DNA from: Bacteroidales bacterium
GTDB taxonomy: Bacteria > Bacteroidota > Bacteroidia > Bacteroidales > UBA932
Direction of reading: 5' to 3'
Assembly (NCBI GenBank): GCA_016281435.1
Contig: JAEEIQ010000018.1
Coordinates: 1-64,000 of the forward strand
Length of the DNA stretch: 64,000 bases
Shown here: positions 17,871-26,559 of the stretch, in pieces
Position numbering within the stretch: the first letter of the stretch is position 1
How the letters are laid out: each line of letters opens with the position of its first letter
Position numbers and translations under genes: made by a program
Notes under the pieces: generated by a model
The model's database searches: none
The model's input: only the letters and a program-made list of their open reading frames with translations
What the model was told of the DNA's origin: nothing

Positions 17871-19514
17871 TTATGAGTAGAGGAAACGCTTGATGCTGCC
17901 CTTGGGCGTCTTGTCGAAGGTGTCCGTCTTCTCCTCGACCTTTACAATCTGGCTGTAGGCAGGAAGGACCTTGTTGGCCTTCATGCGTATCTTCTCGGTC
18001 AGTTCGTGGACATCCAGGGAAGTCAGCCCCTTGGCCTTGACCTGTTCTGCGTCGAAGCGGACAATGGCAACCAGTTTGCCGGCGCGGTCCACTACGAGGG
18101 ATTCGGAGACGAAATCCATGGAGTTGATGACAGCCTCGATTTCTTCGGGATAGATATTCTGCCCGTTCGCGGAGAGGATCATGGTCTTGCAACGTCCCTT
18201 GATAGTGATGTTGCCGTCCTTGTCCATGACGCCGAGATCGCCCGTGCGCAGGAATCCGTCCTCGGTGAAGAGGTTCTCGGAAGCCTCGGGATTGTTGAAA
18301 TAGCCGCTGCAGATGTTGGTACCCTTCGCCTGGATCTCGCCTGTGATGTGCTCGGGATCTTCGGAATCGATGCGGACCTCTGCGCTGTCGACCTTCTTGC
18401 CGCATGAGCCGGGAACAAAGTTCCAGGGCTCCGCGTAAGCGAGCAGTGGCGCGGCCTCGGTCATGCCGTAACCGACCGTGTAAGGAAGGCCCATCTTGCG
18501 GAAGGCCCTCTCGACATCCGGATTAAGGGCTGCGCCGCCCATGATGAACTGCTGTACATTGCCGCCGAAGGCCTCGATGAGTTTCTTGACGACTGCGCCG
18601 TAGATAAGCTTGTTCACGCCGGGGATGGCGGTCAGGACCTTCATGTACCACTTCCCGAGAACGGGCTTGATCTTGGAATTGTAGACCTTTTCCATCACGA
18701 GGGGAACGGTTATGATGAGGTAGGGCTTGACCTCGCCGACAGCCTTGAGCAGGGTCGATGCGGCCGGAGTCTTGCCAAGATAGTAGACAGTCACTCCGAA
18801 GCAGAGCGGATACATGAACTCGAACACCATTCCGTAGATATGGCCCATCGGGAGCATCGAAACGATGTTGTCCCTGCTGGAAGCCGGAATGTGGCGGATT
18901 GCGAAATCGATCGAGGCGCTGAAGCACTCGTAGCGGAGCATGACGCCCTTGGGTGCGCTGGTAGTCCCGGATGTATAGTTGATCACCGCCAGTTCGGTCG
19001 GATCCTCGATGACATAATTGACGTCTTCCTTCCTGACCCCCTCAGGATAGAGCGCGGCAAAGTCAGCATCAAGGTTATCGAACGCCTCCCGGACGCTGTC
19101 ATCGGCCGACCATGTAAGGCTCCAGTCATTCATGCACACGACAAAGCGTACCGTCGGCATCTTGGTGATGTCAAGCTTCTTCCAGGACTCCCTGTCCGTG
19201 AAGAGGACCACGCTTTCGGAATGCGAGACAAGCTGCTGGACAGCCTCCGGGGTGAAATCAGAAAGCAGGGGCACCGCAACGGCACCGGAGGTGTTGACTG
19301 CTATGAAAGCCGTGGCCCAGCGCGCCGAGTTGGGAGCGAAAAGGGTGATTTTCTGGCCTTTGAGTATTCCTGTCTTCTTGAACAGGAGATGGAAACGGGC
19401 GACATTGGTCGCAAGGTCCTTGAAGGTGAACTCTTCGCCGTGCCAGTCGCAGATGGCCTTGTTATCCCAATCATTGCGGATTGTCTGAGAAAGTTGCTCG
19501 ATGTAGTTGATCAT
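17871..19514 (-). CDS. AMP-dependent acyl ligase, long-chain acyl-CoA synthetase type (1)
   Basis: This 547-residue adenylating enzyme shows the P-loop motif YTSGTTSAPKG, the A5 motif GYGMTEAAP, the hinge segment RTGDLG, the motif SANGQNIYPEEIE, and a C-terminal catalytic lysine in FDKTPKGSIKRFLY. Members activate fatty or aryl acids. It is the last gene of the cluster B operon, 13 bases after a second, related ligase, and is followed by a terminator. The two ligases share the C-terminal KRFLY/RRFLY ending and NIYPEEIE motif, which suggests an old tandem duplication. The acid substrate is unknown. Confidence 0.88.
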   Translation of the reverse strand: MINYIEQLSQTIRNDWDNKAICDWHGEEFTFKDLATNVARFHLLFKKTGILKGQKITLFAPNSARWATAFIAVNTSGAVAVPLLSDFTPEAVQQLVSHSESVVLFTDRESWKKLDITKMPTVRFVVCMNDWSLTWSADDSVREAFDNLDADFAALYPEGVRKEDVNYVIEDPTELAVINYTSGTTSAPKGVMLRYECFSASIDFAIRHIPASSRDNIVSMLPMGHIYGMVFEFMYPLCFGVTVYYLGKTPAASTLLKAVGEVKPYLIITVPLVMEKVYNSKIKPVLGKWYMKVLTAIPGVNKLIYGAVVKKLIEAFGGNVQQFIMGGAALNPDVERAFRKMGLPYTVGYGMTEAAPLLAYAEPWNFVPGSCGKKVDSAEVRIDSEDPEHITGEIQAKGTNICSGYFNNPEASENLFTEDGFLRTGDLGVMDKDGNITIKGRCKTMILSANGQNIYPEEIEAVINSMDFVSESLVVDRAGKLVAIVRFDAEQVKAKGLTSLDVHELTEKIRMKANKVLPAYSQIVKVEEKTDTFDKTPKGSIKRFLYS

Positions 19515-19527
19515 GTTTTTGTATGAT

Positions 19528-21153
19528 TTAGTTGATTTTATCTTCTTTCTTATAAAGGAAACGGCGAATTTTCATCGTGGCCGTCTTGATGAAAGGCTCC
19601 TTTTCCACCTGCACTTCGCCGATGCGGCTGTTGCGGTTGACCCGCCTGTTGACGAAGTCCAGGATGTCCTGTTTTTTCTTTTCCAGCTCTTCGAGGAAAC
19701 GGTCTTCGTCCCCGTAATCCATTCCCATGGCCTTTTCGTCCAGATGGACAAGCGCCACCAGGCGCCCATCCCTCTCCGTGACGAGGGCATCGTCGACATA
19801 GGGGATCTTGTTGAGCACGTTCTCGATTTCCTCGGGATAGATGTTCTCGCCGGAAGGTCCGACAATCATGTTGCCGAGACGGCCGCGGATGAAGTACCTG
19901 CGCTTCTTGTCCATGCTGGCGATGTCTCCGGTATGGAACCATCCGTCCGGAGACAGGACCTTGCGTGTACGGACATAGTCCTTGAAATAGCCGCGCATGA
20001 CATTGTCTCCCTTCACGACCATCTCGCCTTCTCCCGTAGCCGGATTGACGTTTTCAAGGCGTATCTGGACGCCCGCCGCTGCAATCCCGGTGCTGCCGAC
20101 GCATGTCTTGAACGGGCTTGCGTTGCAGATTAGCGGGGCGGCCTCGGTGACTCCGTAGCCGATGGCATACGGGAAGGCAGCCTTGTGCAGGAACTCCTCC
20201 ACTTCCGGGTCCAGTTTCGCTCCGCCTATGCCGAAAAAGCGTATCCTTCCGCCGAACGTGCCCATCAGGCGCATCCCTACAAGGCGGTACATCAGGGCAG
20301 GGCTGAACTTCTTCATCCTGCGAAGGAACCGGCTCTTCTCCATCGTGGGAGCTATGCTGGAGCGGTAAATCTTCTCTATCACGAGCGGGACCGAGAGCAT
20401 TGCGGTCGGACGAACCTTCTTCAAAGCCGGAATCAGTATCGAAGGAGTCGGAGGCTTCGGAAGATAACACACCATCGCGCCGACGGCGAAGGGATAAAGC
20501 ATCCCTATGCTGAGTTCATAGGTATGCGCAAGCGGAAGTATGGACAGGAACACGTCGCGCCGTCCTACCTTGTGAGCGCGCCATGATTCATAGATGTTCG
20601 CACAGAAGTTCTTGTGGCTCAGCATCACACCCTTGGCATCACCGGTGGTCCCGGAAGTATAGATTATCGCAGCGATATCGTCCGGAAGCGGGCTGGAGAT
20701 CGTGCCGTCGCAGGTATAAGAGCCCTCCCCTGTCCTGAGGACGGAAAAATCGTCGGTCGCAATTATTATCTTGAACCGCTCCAGCAGGGCATCGGGGACA
20801 CGGGGAAAAAACCTCTTGGACACAAAGAGCGCCTTGGCCTCGGAATGGGTGAGTATATTGGTGATCTCGTTCTCCGTAAGCTCCGTAAGCATGGGGACGG
20901 CGATGCGTCCGGAGGACACTATGGCCATGAAGGAAACGGCCCAGTTCGGCATGTTCTGCGAAAAGACCGCAACCTTGTCACTAACTTTTATCCCGAAGTT
21001 GGAAAGGAGCCTTGCAAGTATTCCGCATTTTTCACGCACATCCTCGAATCGGAGTACGGTTCCCTCGCCGAACTCCATGTAGGCCGGGCGGCGGGAATAA
21101 ACCGAAGTGGAATAATCGAAAACCTCTGCGAGTGTGCGGAAAGAATGCTTCAT
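19528..21153 (-). CDS. AMP-dependent acyl ligase, long-chain acyl-CoA synthetase type (2)
   Basis: This 541-residue ligase is a paralogue of its downstream neighbour. Motifs are IIYTSGTTGDAKG, GYGVTEAAP, HTGDIAS, GPSGENIYPEEIE, and a C-terminal ATMKIRRFLYK containing the catalytic lysine. The start codon shares one base with the stop of the PlsC-type acyltransferase gene (TGATG). Having two ligases next to an acyltransferase suggests either two different acids or a ligase and an acyl-ACP synthetase pair. The sequence does not decide this. Confidence 0.88.
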   Translation of the reverse strand: MKHSFRTLAEVFDYSTSVYSRRPAYMEFGEGTVLRFEDVREKCGILARLLSNFGIKVSDKVAVFSQNMPNWAVSFMAIVSSGRIAVPMLTELTENEITNILTHSEAKALFVSKRFFPRVPDALLERFKIIIATDDFSVLRTGEGSYTCDGTISSPLPDDIAAIIYTSGTTGDAKGVMLSHKNFCANIYESWRAHKVGRRDVFLSILPLAHTYELSIGMLYPFAVGAMVCYLPKPPTPSILIPALKKVRPTAMLSVPLVIEKIYRSSIAPTMEKSRFLRRMKKFSPALMYRLVGMRLMGTFGGRIRFFGIGGAKLDPEVEEFLHKAAFPYAIGYGVTEAAPLICNASPFKTCVGSTGIAAAGVQIRLENVNPATGEGEMVVKGDNVMRGYFKDYVRTRKVLSPDGWFHTGDIASMDKKRRYFIRGRLGNMIVGPSGENIYPEEIENVLNKIPYVDDALVTERDGRLVALVHLDEKAMGMDYGDEDRFLEELEKKKQDILDFVNRRVNRNSRIGEVQVEKEPFIKTATMKIRRFLYKKEDKIN

Positions 21154-21704
21154 CAGTGAGTTATATACCTTTCAGGATGCTTCCCGGTAAGATGCATCTG
21201 TTCGTAAATGTCCTGTATCCTGCGCATGTCGGCGCGCGCGTCGTCGGTGAGTTCAACCTTCTGTCCCCTTCCGATGCGTTTGGTCTTCCAGTCGAAATAG
21301 CCGAGGTAGACGGGGACGCCGGCGGTACGCGCGATGAGATGGAATCCCGTTTTCCAGTTCCTGACGGGCTTGCGGGTCCCTTCGGGCGCTATCGCAAGCT
21401 GGAAATACTCGCTTTTCTCCATTTCGTGCATGACGCTGCGGAGCATCCTGGTGGGATTGCTCCTGTCCACGGGGATGCCTCCCATCGCACGGAGGAGCCA
21501 CCCGAGCGGCGGGAAGAAAAACTCCTTCTTCACCATGCATTTGGCATGGCCGCCGACTGACATATAATAAAGGTAGGAAATAAGAAAGTCCCACACGGTG
21601 GTGTGGGGAACACCCAAAATGACGACTTTCTTCTCAGGCGCGGCCGGTTCGACGGCCGTCCATCCCAATGCCCTTAGGGCCCATCCGCAAAATTTTCTCC
21701 ACAT
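21153..21704 (-). CDS. PlsC-like 1-acyl-glycerol-3-phosphate acyltransferase family protein
   Basis: This 183-residue protein has both main motifs of the LPLAT family: HTTVWD (an HX4D motif, His34 and Asp39) and APEGTR (residues 106-111). It is short, lacks an obvious membrane anchor, and resembles the small acyltransferases found in accessory lipid and pigment clusters more than housekeeping PlsC. It transfers an acyl group to a hydroxyl acceptor, probably on a membrane lipid. It begins 22 bases after the condensation-like gene and shares a base with the next ligase. Confidence 0.85.
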   Translation of the reverse strand: MWRKFCGWALRALGWTAVEPAAPEKKVVILGVPHTTVWDFLISYLYYMSVGGHAKCMVKKEFFFPPLGWLLRAMGGIPVDRSNPTRMLRSVMHEMEKSEYFQLAIAPEGTRKPVRNWKTGFHLIARTAGVPVYLGYFDWKTKRIGRGQKVELTDDARADMRRIQDIYEQMHLTGKHPERYITH

Positions 21705-21726
21705 ACGTTAAAGTATTCTTAAAGCC

Positions 21727-23079
21727 TCAGATGAACAACAAAGAACTTGCCATGCCGACACGGGAACGTCTCATGGGCTGGAAAGGATACCTCTTTATTT
21801 TCGGCTGAGGCCCGGCGACACGTCCGAATCCCACTGATGCACAGACCCCGAGTCCGCTCAGGTGCCCCAGGAATATTTTCTCGAATTCGCACTCTTCAAG
21901 CTTGCGGGAGAAATTCAGGTTCAGCCTGCCGTTGCAGCTGACGCATGCGCATGCCCCGCTCCGGCGCATAGTGCGTCCGAGGATGAAGTCGAGCCCCCGG
22001 ATATGCGAGCCGTTGGGTCCGGCAGCATCTATGCGGCCGAGATTGGAGAAAGTGTAAGTGCAATAAGTATCCCCTTTCATGCGGTTGATTATGTTGATCG
22101 CATGCTTCTTGATGAAAAGGGGTATGCACCTGATAGCCAGGTTGTCCTCAAGTTCCTGGTTCGCAGCCACACGGGTCGTGAGGCGGTTTTTCTGCAGGAA
22201 AAGGGCCTTCTGCATCTTCAGGTCAGCGATAATTTCTTCAAGCGTGAAAAAACCGTTGCGCACGTCCAGTCCGACGTGTATGTAGGATGAGAAATTCCTG
22301 AGCGTACGACTCCCGAACATCGGACGCAGGTTCACGGGGATTTCCAGGACGATGAAAGGACTCTTCCGGGAAGACTTGTCCATCTTCCACGTGTCCTGAA
22401 GCGACAGGAGCATCACCGAGGACAGGAATTCGGTCACATTGCATCCGTAAGAAGCAGCCTTGGCGGCAACTTCTTCGGAAGAAAGGGTCACTTTCATGTT
22501 CTCCAGGACGTCGCAGGGAAGCGTCTTGCCGGCAATGTGCCAGGCTTTTTCTTCCTTGTCCAGGTTGCCTTTCAAGCCGGAGAAGCCGTCGAAACTGTCC
22601 TCTAGCTCCTCCATCACAGGATGCTCCAGCGGGTTGAAAACCCATTTTCCGAACTCGGGGCACACATTTTCCTTCAGACGTATATACTCGGATGCCAGCG
22701 TCATCAGGAAAGTCATCGCCCCCGTCCCGTCGGTAAGCGCATGGAACACGTCAAGGGTAATAACGTTACCGGTGCAGCCTACCTTGAACATGAATCCGCC
22801 GTTATCCTTGAGGGAAAAGACGTTCATTGTCTCGTTGAGCCGCGCGGAAGGTTCATTATCGAGACGACGCAGATACCACCAGAAAAAACCTCTTGACAGG
22901 GTATAGCCGAATCCGGGGAAACGGGGCATTATGTTCTTCAATGCGGAATCAAGCAAGCTCACCGATATGTCCCTGTCGAGCGTCGCGGAGATCCTGTACT
23001 GGACCGCGTACTTACGGGTCCTGCATGAAGGGTATATGAGGGCGGCATTGTCGAGCCGCATCCATTCAGGTGCTTTCAT
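21727..23079 (-). CDS. Condensation-domain-like acyltransferase, cluster B
   Basis: This 450-residue protein resembles the condensation / alcohol acetyltransferase superfamily. The active-site motif is HALTDG at residues 113-118, matching HxxxDG. A long C-terminal half with TFSNLGRI resembles the bridge region of these enzymes. It is single-domain and apparently soluble. The ATG at 23079 was chosen over a TTG 48 bases upstream. It is the first gene of the cluster B operon and faces a membrane LytTR gene, mirroring cluster A, although the two condensation-like proteins are clearly diverged. The acyl donor is probably supplied by the ligases downstream. Confidence 0.75.
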   Translation of the reverse strand: MKAPEWMRLDNAALIYPSCRTRKYAVQYRISATLDRDISVSLLDSALKNIMPRFPGFGYTLSRGFFWWYLRRLDNEPSARLNETMNVFSLKDNGGFMFKVGCTGNVITLDVFHALTDGTGAMTFLMTLASEYIRLKENVCPEFGKWVFNPLEHPVMEELEDSFDGFSGLKGNLDKEEKAWHIAGKTLPCDVLENMKVTLSSEEVAAKAASYGCNVTEFLSSVMLLSLQDTWKMDKSSRKSPFIVLEIPVNLRPMFGSRTLRNFSSYIHVGLDVRNGFFTLEEIIADLKMQKALFLQKNRLTTRVAANQELEDNLAIRCIPLFIKKHAINIINRMKGDTYCTYTFSNLGRIDAAGPNGSHIRGLDFILGRTMRRSGACACVSCNGRLNLNFSRKLEECEFEKIFLGHLSGLGVCASVGFGRVAGPQPKIKRYPFQPMRRSRVGMASSLLFI

Positions 23080-23100
23080 GATCACGTCTGTAACGGAGGA

Positions 23101-23108
23101 CAAAATTA
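23101..23108 (-). promoter_or_regulatory. -7 element of the cluster B acyl operon
   Basis: On the minus strand this reads TAATTTTG, a match to TAnnTTTG, 21 bases before the ATG of the condensation-like gene. Confidence 0.5.
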
Positions 23109-23157
23109 CATCAGCATGGCCACGCAAGGAAACACTTTCCGCAAATAACGGGATTTT

Positions 23158-23251
23158 GTGACAAATAAAGCAGATTTGAGATTAAAATGGCGAAATTTGT
23201 GACTAAATCATATTTTATTTATTTTTGTCACATCAAAAATTGTGACGAAAA
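23158..23251. promoter_or_regulatory. Putative LytTR operator array, cluster B
   Basis: Four copies of the cluster A motif are visible: GTGACAAATA (23158), GTGACTAAAT (23199), an inverted TTTTTGTCAC (23222-23231) and GTGACGAAAA (23242-23251). The last overlaps the regulator start codon. The final two form an inverted repeat with a 10-base spacer. The first two are 41 bases apart, close to four helical turns. Confidence 0.6.
23220..23227 (+). promoter_or_regulatory. -7 element of the cluster B LytTR gene
   Basis: TATTTTTG fits TAnnTTTG and overlaps the inverted operator-like copy, as expected for autorepression. Confidence 0.45.
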
Positions 23252-24069
23252 TGAACTCACTTCCGAAGAAAATGCTGAAGTTCTTCCCGAATTTCCTGCA
23301 CATGCTGATGATTCCGGCCTTTTTCATTTTATGCGTCATTTTATACGAACCGGCTCCCCTGCTGAATCTCATGGACACGGGAGAGGGCGTGCTGAGCATG
23401 ACCAATGTCATCTCCTTCAACATCTCGATAACCGTAGCCATCATCCTGCTCGTCATCATCACCACGCGGCTGCTGCTGTATTTCCTCGGCCCAAAACTCA
23501 ATCTTACCGTGACATGGTATCTTGGATGGTGCCTCGGAGAGATCCTCATCTTTTCCGCCTTCACAGCCTTGTACCTGGCGCTTATTTCCCCGGTCCGCGG
23601 AGACTACTTCGTACTTCTGGGCCGGTCCTTCTCCGCTTTCGCCTTCCTGTACATTTATCCGTATATCATCGCGCTCCTCGCATACAGCCTGGATGATGCG
23701 CGCAACCATACGGGAACCGACGAGGGCGCCCGCCTGAAATTTTACGACCGCAGGCACCTTCTCAAGTTCGTGACATACTCGTCTCTCATACAATACATTG
23801 AAGCAGACGAGAATTACGTCATCATACATTATGAGGAAAACGGCGTCTCCAAGCGCTACCAGCTCCGCAATTCCATGAAATCCGTCGAGGAACTATGCGA
23901 GAAGGCCGGGTTCGTGCGGACCCACAGGGGCTTCATCGTCAACCCGTCGCATCTGAAGATGATACGCAAGGACGGCAACGGGCAGTATTATGCCGATCTC
24001 GGAGCCGGTGCCGAAGGCGGAATCCCCGTTTCAAAAAAATACTACGACAAAGTGATGAGCCTATTGTAG
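23251..24069 (+). CDS. Membrane-bound LytTR transcription regulator, cluster B
   Basis: This 272-residue protein has four predicted transmembrane helices up to about residue 155 and a LytTR DNA-binding domain at about 170-272, with IEADENYVIIHY, YQLRNSM, RTHRGFIVNPSHL and IPVSKKYY. It is paralogous to the regulator at 5117 over its full length. I chose the ATG at 23251; a GTG three codons upstream belongs to an operator-like repeat. No kinase or receiver is nearby, so the membrane domain may sense a lipid or envelope signal directly. It is divergent from the cluster B acyl operon. Confidence 0.88.
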   Translation: MNSLPKKMLKFFPNFLHMLMIPAFFILCVILYEPAPLLNLMDTGEGVLSMTNVISFNISITVAIILLVIITTRLLLYFLGPKLNLTVTWYLGWCLGEILIFSAFTALYLALISPVRGDYFVLLGRSFSAFAFLYIYPYIIALLAYSLDDARNHTGTDEGARLKFYDRRHLLKFVTYSSLIQYIEADENYVIIHYEENGVSKRYQLRNSMKSVEELCEKAGFVRTHRGFIVNPSHLKMIRKDGNGQYYADLGAGAEGGIPVSKKYYDKVMSLL

Positions 24070-24089
24070 CATTTTACATTCCGTTTTAC

Positions 24090-24097
24090 TATATTTA
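24090..24097 (+). promoter_or_regulatory. Possible -7 element of the sugar oxidoreductase operon
   Basis: TATATTTA differs from TAnnTTTG in the last base and lies 54 bases before the ATG at 24152. A small ATTCG/CGAAT hairpin follows at 24105-24118. Confidence 0.3.
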
Positions 24098-24151
24098 CAA
24101 AGATTATTCGGAAACGAATCTACAAACCATTTTATTTAACACTTTAACACA

Positions 24152-25648
24152 ATGTCTAAAGAATTCAGCAGAAGGGAATTCCTTCGCAGCGGTACAGTAG
24201 CGGCCCTCGGGCTCGCCGCAACTCCCGGCTCTGTCCTCGAAGCGGCTGCCGCCCCCAAGAAAAAGGTCAAGAAGCCTGTATATCCCAAAACCGAAAAGCT
24301 CAAGATTCTCGGCGTAGGTATAGGCGGACGCGGTTTCGCCGACCTCAAGGCGATGGAGAGCGAAGATATCATCGGACTGTGCGACGTCGACTGGAAGTAT
24401 TCCCAGCGCGTCTTCGACTACTTCCCCAACGCAAAGAAATACAAGGACTACCGGAAGATGTTCGAGGAGATGCTTCCGGAAGCCGACGCCGTCGTGATCG
24501 GTACGGCTGACCACACCCATGCGATCATCGCCGCCGACGCCATCAAGGCAGGCAAGCATGTATACTGCGAAAAGCCCCTCACCCGCACCGTCTATGAGTC
24601 CCGCCTGCTGACAAAGCTGGCCGCAAAATACAACGTGGTCACCCAGATGGGCAACCAGGGCGCTTCCGAAGAAGGCGTCAACAAGGTTTGCGAGTGGATA
24701 TGGAACGGAGAGATTGGCGAAGTGCGCAAGGTGGAGGCCTTCACAGACCGTCCCATCTGGCCGCAGGGTCTACCCCGCCCCGAGAAAGTGGATCCCATCC
24801 CTCCGACCCTTGACTGGGACTGCTTCATCGGCCCCGCTCCGAAGCGCCCCTACAACCAGATCTACACTCCCTGGAACTTCCGCGGATGGTGGGATTTCGG
24901 CACCGGCGCCCTCGGCGACATGGCCTGCCACATCCTGCATCCCGTGTTCAAGGGCCTGAACCTCAAGTATCCCACGAAGGTCCAGGGCTCCTCGACGCTG
25001 CTCCTTACGGACTGCGCCCCGAATGCCGAGTATATCAAATATACCTTCCCCGCCCGTGACAACATGCCGAAGGTGGCCATGCCCGAAGTCGACGTCTATT
25101 GGTACGACGGAGGCATCATGCCCGAGCGTCCCGAGATACTCAAGGCCGGCAAGAACCTCAATCTCAACGGAGGCGGCGTGATTTTCTACGGCACCAAGGA
25201 CATCCTCGTATGCGGTTGCTACGGCCGCAGTCCCTACCTCGTATCCGGACGTGAGCCCGAGGTTCCCAAGACCCTCCGCCGCGTCACCCTCAGTCACCAG
25301 ATGGACTGGGTGCGCGCCTGCAAGGAAGATCCCGCGAACCGCGTAATGCCCAACTCCGAATTCGCGCAGGCCGGTCCCTTCAACGAGATGGTCGCCATGG
25401 GTGTCGTGGCAGTGCGCCTTCAGGGCCTGAACCAGATCCTCGAATGGGATGGCGAGAACATGCGTTTCACCAACATACCCGCCGACGCGACTCTCAAGAT
25501 TTGCAAGAAGGACGGATTCTCCATCAAGGACGGCCATCCCACCTTCAAGAAGGAGTGGACCGATCCCGTCAACGCCCGCGAATTCGCGGCAAGGCTGATA
25601 AAGCCCGTATATGAGAACGGTTATGTCCTTCCCGAACTTCCCGAGTAA
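24152..25648 (+). CDS. TAT-exported Gfo/Idh/MocA family oxidoreductase
   Basis: This 498-residue protein begins with a twin-arginine signal (SRREFLRSGTVAALGLAA, Arg7-Arg8), so it is exported folded, probably with its nicotinamide cofactor bound, as in glucose-fructose oxidoreductase. The Rossmann motif GVGIGGRG lies at about residues 52-59, and the family motif is CEKPLTR. A GWWDFGTGALGDMACH segment is typical of the exported Bacteroidota subgroup. It starts an operon with a DUF1080 protein and an epimerase-like protein. In that setting it probably oxidises a sugar or glycoside at C3. The exact substrate is unknown. Confidence 0.9.
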   Translation: MSKEFSRREFLRSGTVAALGLAATPGSVLEAAAAPKKKVKKPVYPKTEKLKILGVGIGGRGFADLKAMESEDIIGLCDVDWKYSQRVFDYFPNAKKYKDYRKMFEEMLPEADAVVIGTADHTHAIIAADAIKAGKHVYCEKPLTRTVYESRLLTKLAAKYNVVTQMGNQGASEEGVNKVCEWIWNGEIGEVRKVEAFTDRPIWPQGLPRPEKVDPIPPTLDWDCFIGPAPKRPYNQIYTPWNFRGWWDFGTGALGDMACHILHPVFKGLNLKYPTKVQGSSTLLLTDCAPNAEYIKYTFPARDNMPKVAMPEVDVYWYDGGIMPERPEILKAGKNLNLNGGGVIFYGTKDILVCGCYGRSPYLVSGREPEVPKTLRRVTLSHQMDWVRACKEDPANRVMPNSEFAQAGPFNEMVAMGVVAVRLQGLNQILEWDGENMRFTNIPADATLKICKKDGFSIKDGHPTFKKEWTDPVNAREFAARLIKPVYENGYVLPELPE

Positions 25649-25665
25649 CCAACAAAACAAACAAA

Positions 25666-26559
25666 ATGATGAAAAAAATTGTCCTTTTCATTTCCGCCGC
25701 TGTCCTGCTCATCATGGCAGCATCCTGCGGCAACAAGAAAGCGCCTGCCGGCGAAGTCAAGTACCTCTCCGACGAGACCACGACGGTCCACATGGCCAAC
25801 CCGGGAGCTCCCGAGTATGACATCGTGACAAAGCCCCAGGTCGATCTCGCCTCCCTGCCCCAGGACAAGGACGGCTACTACATCCTCTTCGACGGGACCC
25901 GACTCGACGGGTGGAGAGGCTACGGCAAGGATGCCGTTCCTTCCCGCTGGACGATTGAGGACGGATGCCTGAAGTTCTCCGGCACCGGCACCGGCGAGGG
26001 CCAGACTCTCGAAGGCGGCGACATCATCTTCGCCCGCAAGTTCAGGAACTTCATTTTCGAGTTCGAATGGAAGATCTCCAAAGGCGGCAATTCCGGCGTG
26101 TTCTATCTCGCCCAGGAAGTTACCACCGAGAAGGACGGACAGACCGCATACGAGCATATCTATCTCTCCGCTCCCGAATACCAGGTCCTTGACAACGCCA
26201 ACCATCCCGATGCATTCCTCGGCGTGGACGGCAACCGCCAGAGCGCATCCCTCTATGACATGATTCCCGCCAAGCCCCAGAACGCCAAACCTTTCGGCGA
26301 GTGGAACAAGGCCCGCATCATGGTCTTCAAGGGAACCGTGGTCCACGGACAGAACGATGCCAACGTGCTGGAGTACCACCTGTGGACTCCCGAGTGGACG
26401 AACATGCTGCAGGCCAGTAAGTTCAGCCAGGAGAAATGGCCCATCGCCTTCGATTTGCTGAACAACTGCGGAGGCCCCGACCACGAGGGCTACATCGGCT
26501 TCCAGGATCACGGGGACGATGTCTGGTATCGCAACATCAGGATCAAAGTTCTCGACTGA
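25666..26559 (+). CDS. DUF1080 lipoprotein (3-keto-glycoside hydrolase family)
   Basis: This 297-residue lipoprotein has the lipobox MAASC with Cys21 as the lipidation site. The DUF1080 / 3-keto-disaccharide hydrolase fold is marked by ILFDGTRLDGW, a WTIEDGCL segment, GGDIIFARKF, and KGGNSGVFY. Family members cleave glycosides that have been oxidised to the 3-keto form. It follows the Gfo/Idh/MocA gene by 17 bases and its stop overlaps the next ATG, so the set is one operon. The second ATG at 25669 is an equally good start. Confidence 0.88.
   Translation: MMKKIVLFISAAVLLIMAASCGNKKAPAGEVKYLSDETTTVHMANPGAPEYDIVTKPQVDLASLPQDKDGYYILFDGTRLDGWRGYGKDAVPSRWTIEDGCLKFSGTGTGEGQTLEGGDIIFARKFRNFIFEFEWKISKGGNSGVFYLAQEVTTEKDGQTAYEHIYLSAPEYQVLDNANHPDAFLGVDGNRQSASLYDMIPAKPQNAKPFGEWNKARIMVFKGTVVHGQNDANVLEYHLWTPEWTNMLQASKFSQEKWPIAFDLLNNCGGPDHEGYIGFQDHGDDVWYRNIRIKVLD

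Noticed and set aside
23242..23250. GTG start for the cluster B LytTR protein
   Set aside because: The GTG is part of a GTGACGAAAA repeat also found before the cluster A regulator. The ATG at 23251 gives an N-terminus (MNSLP) matching the paralogue (MNRLP).
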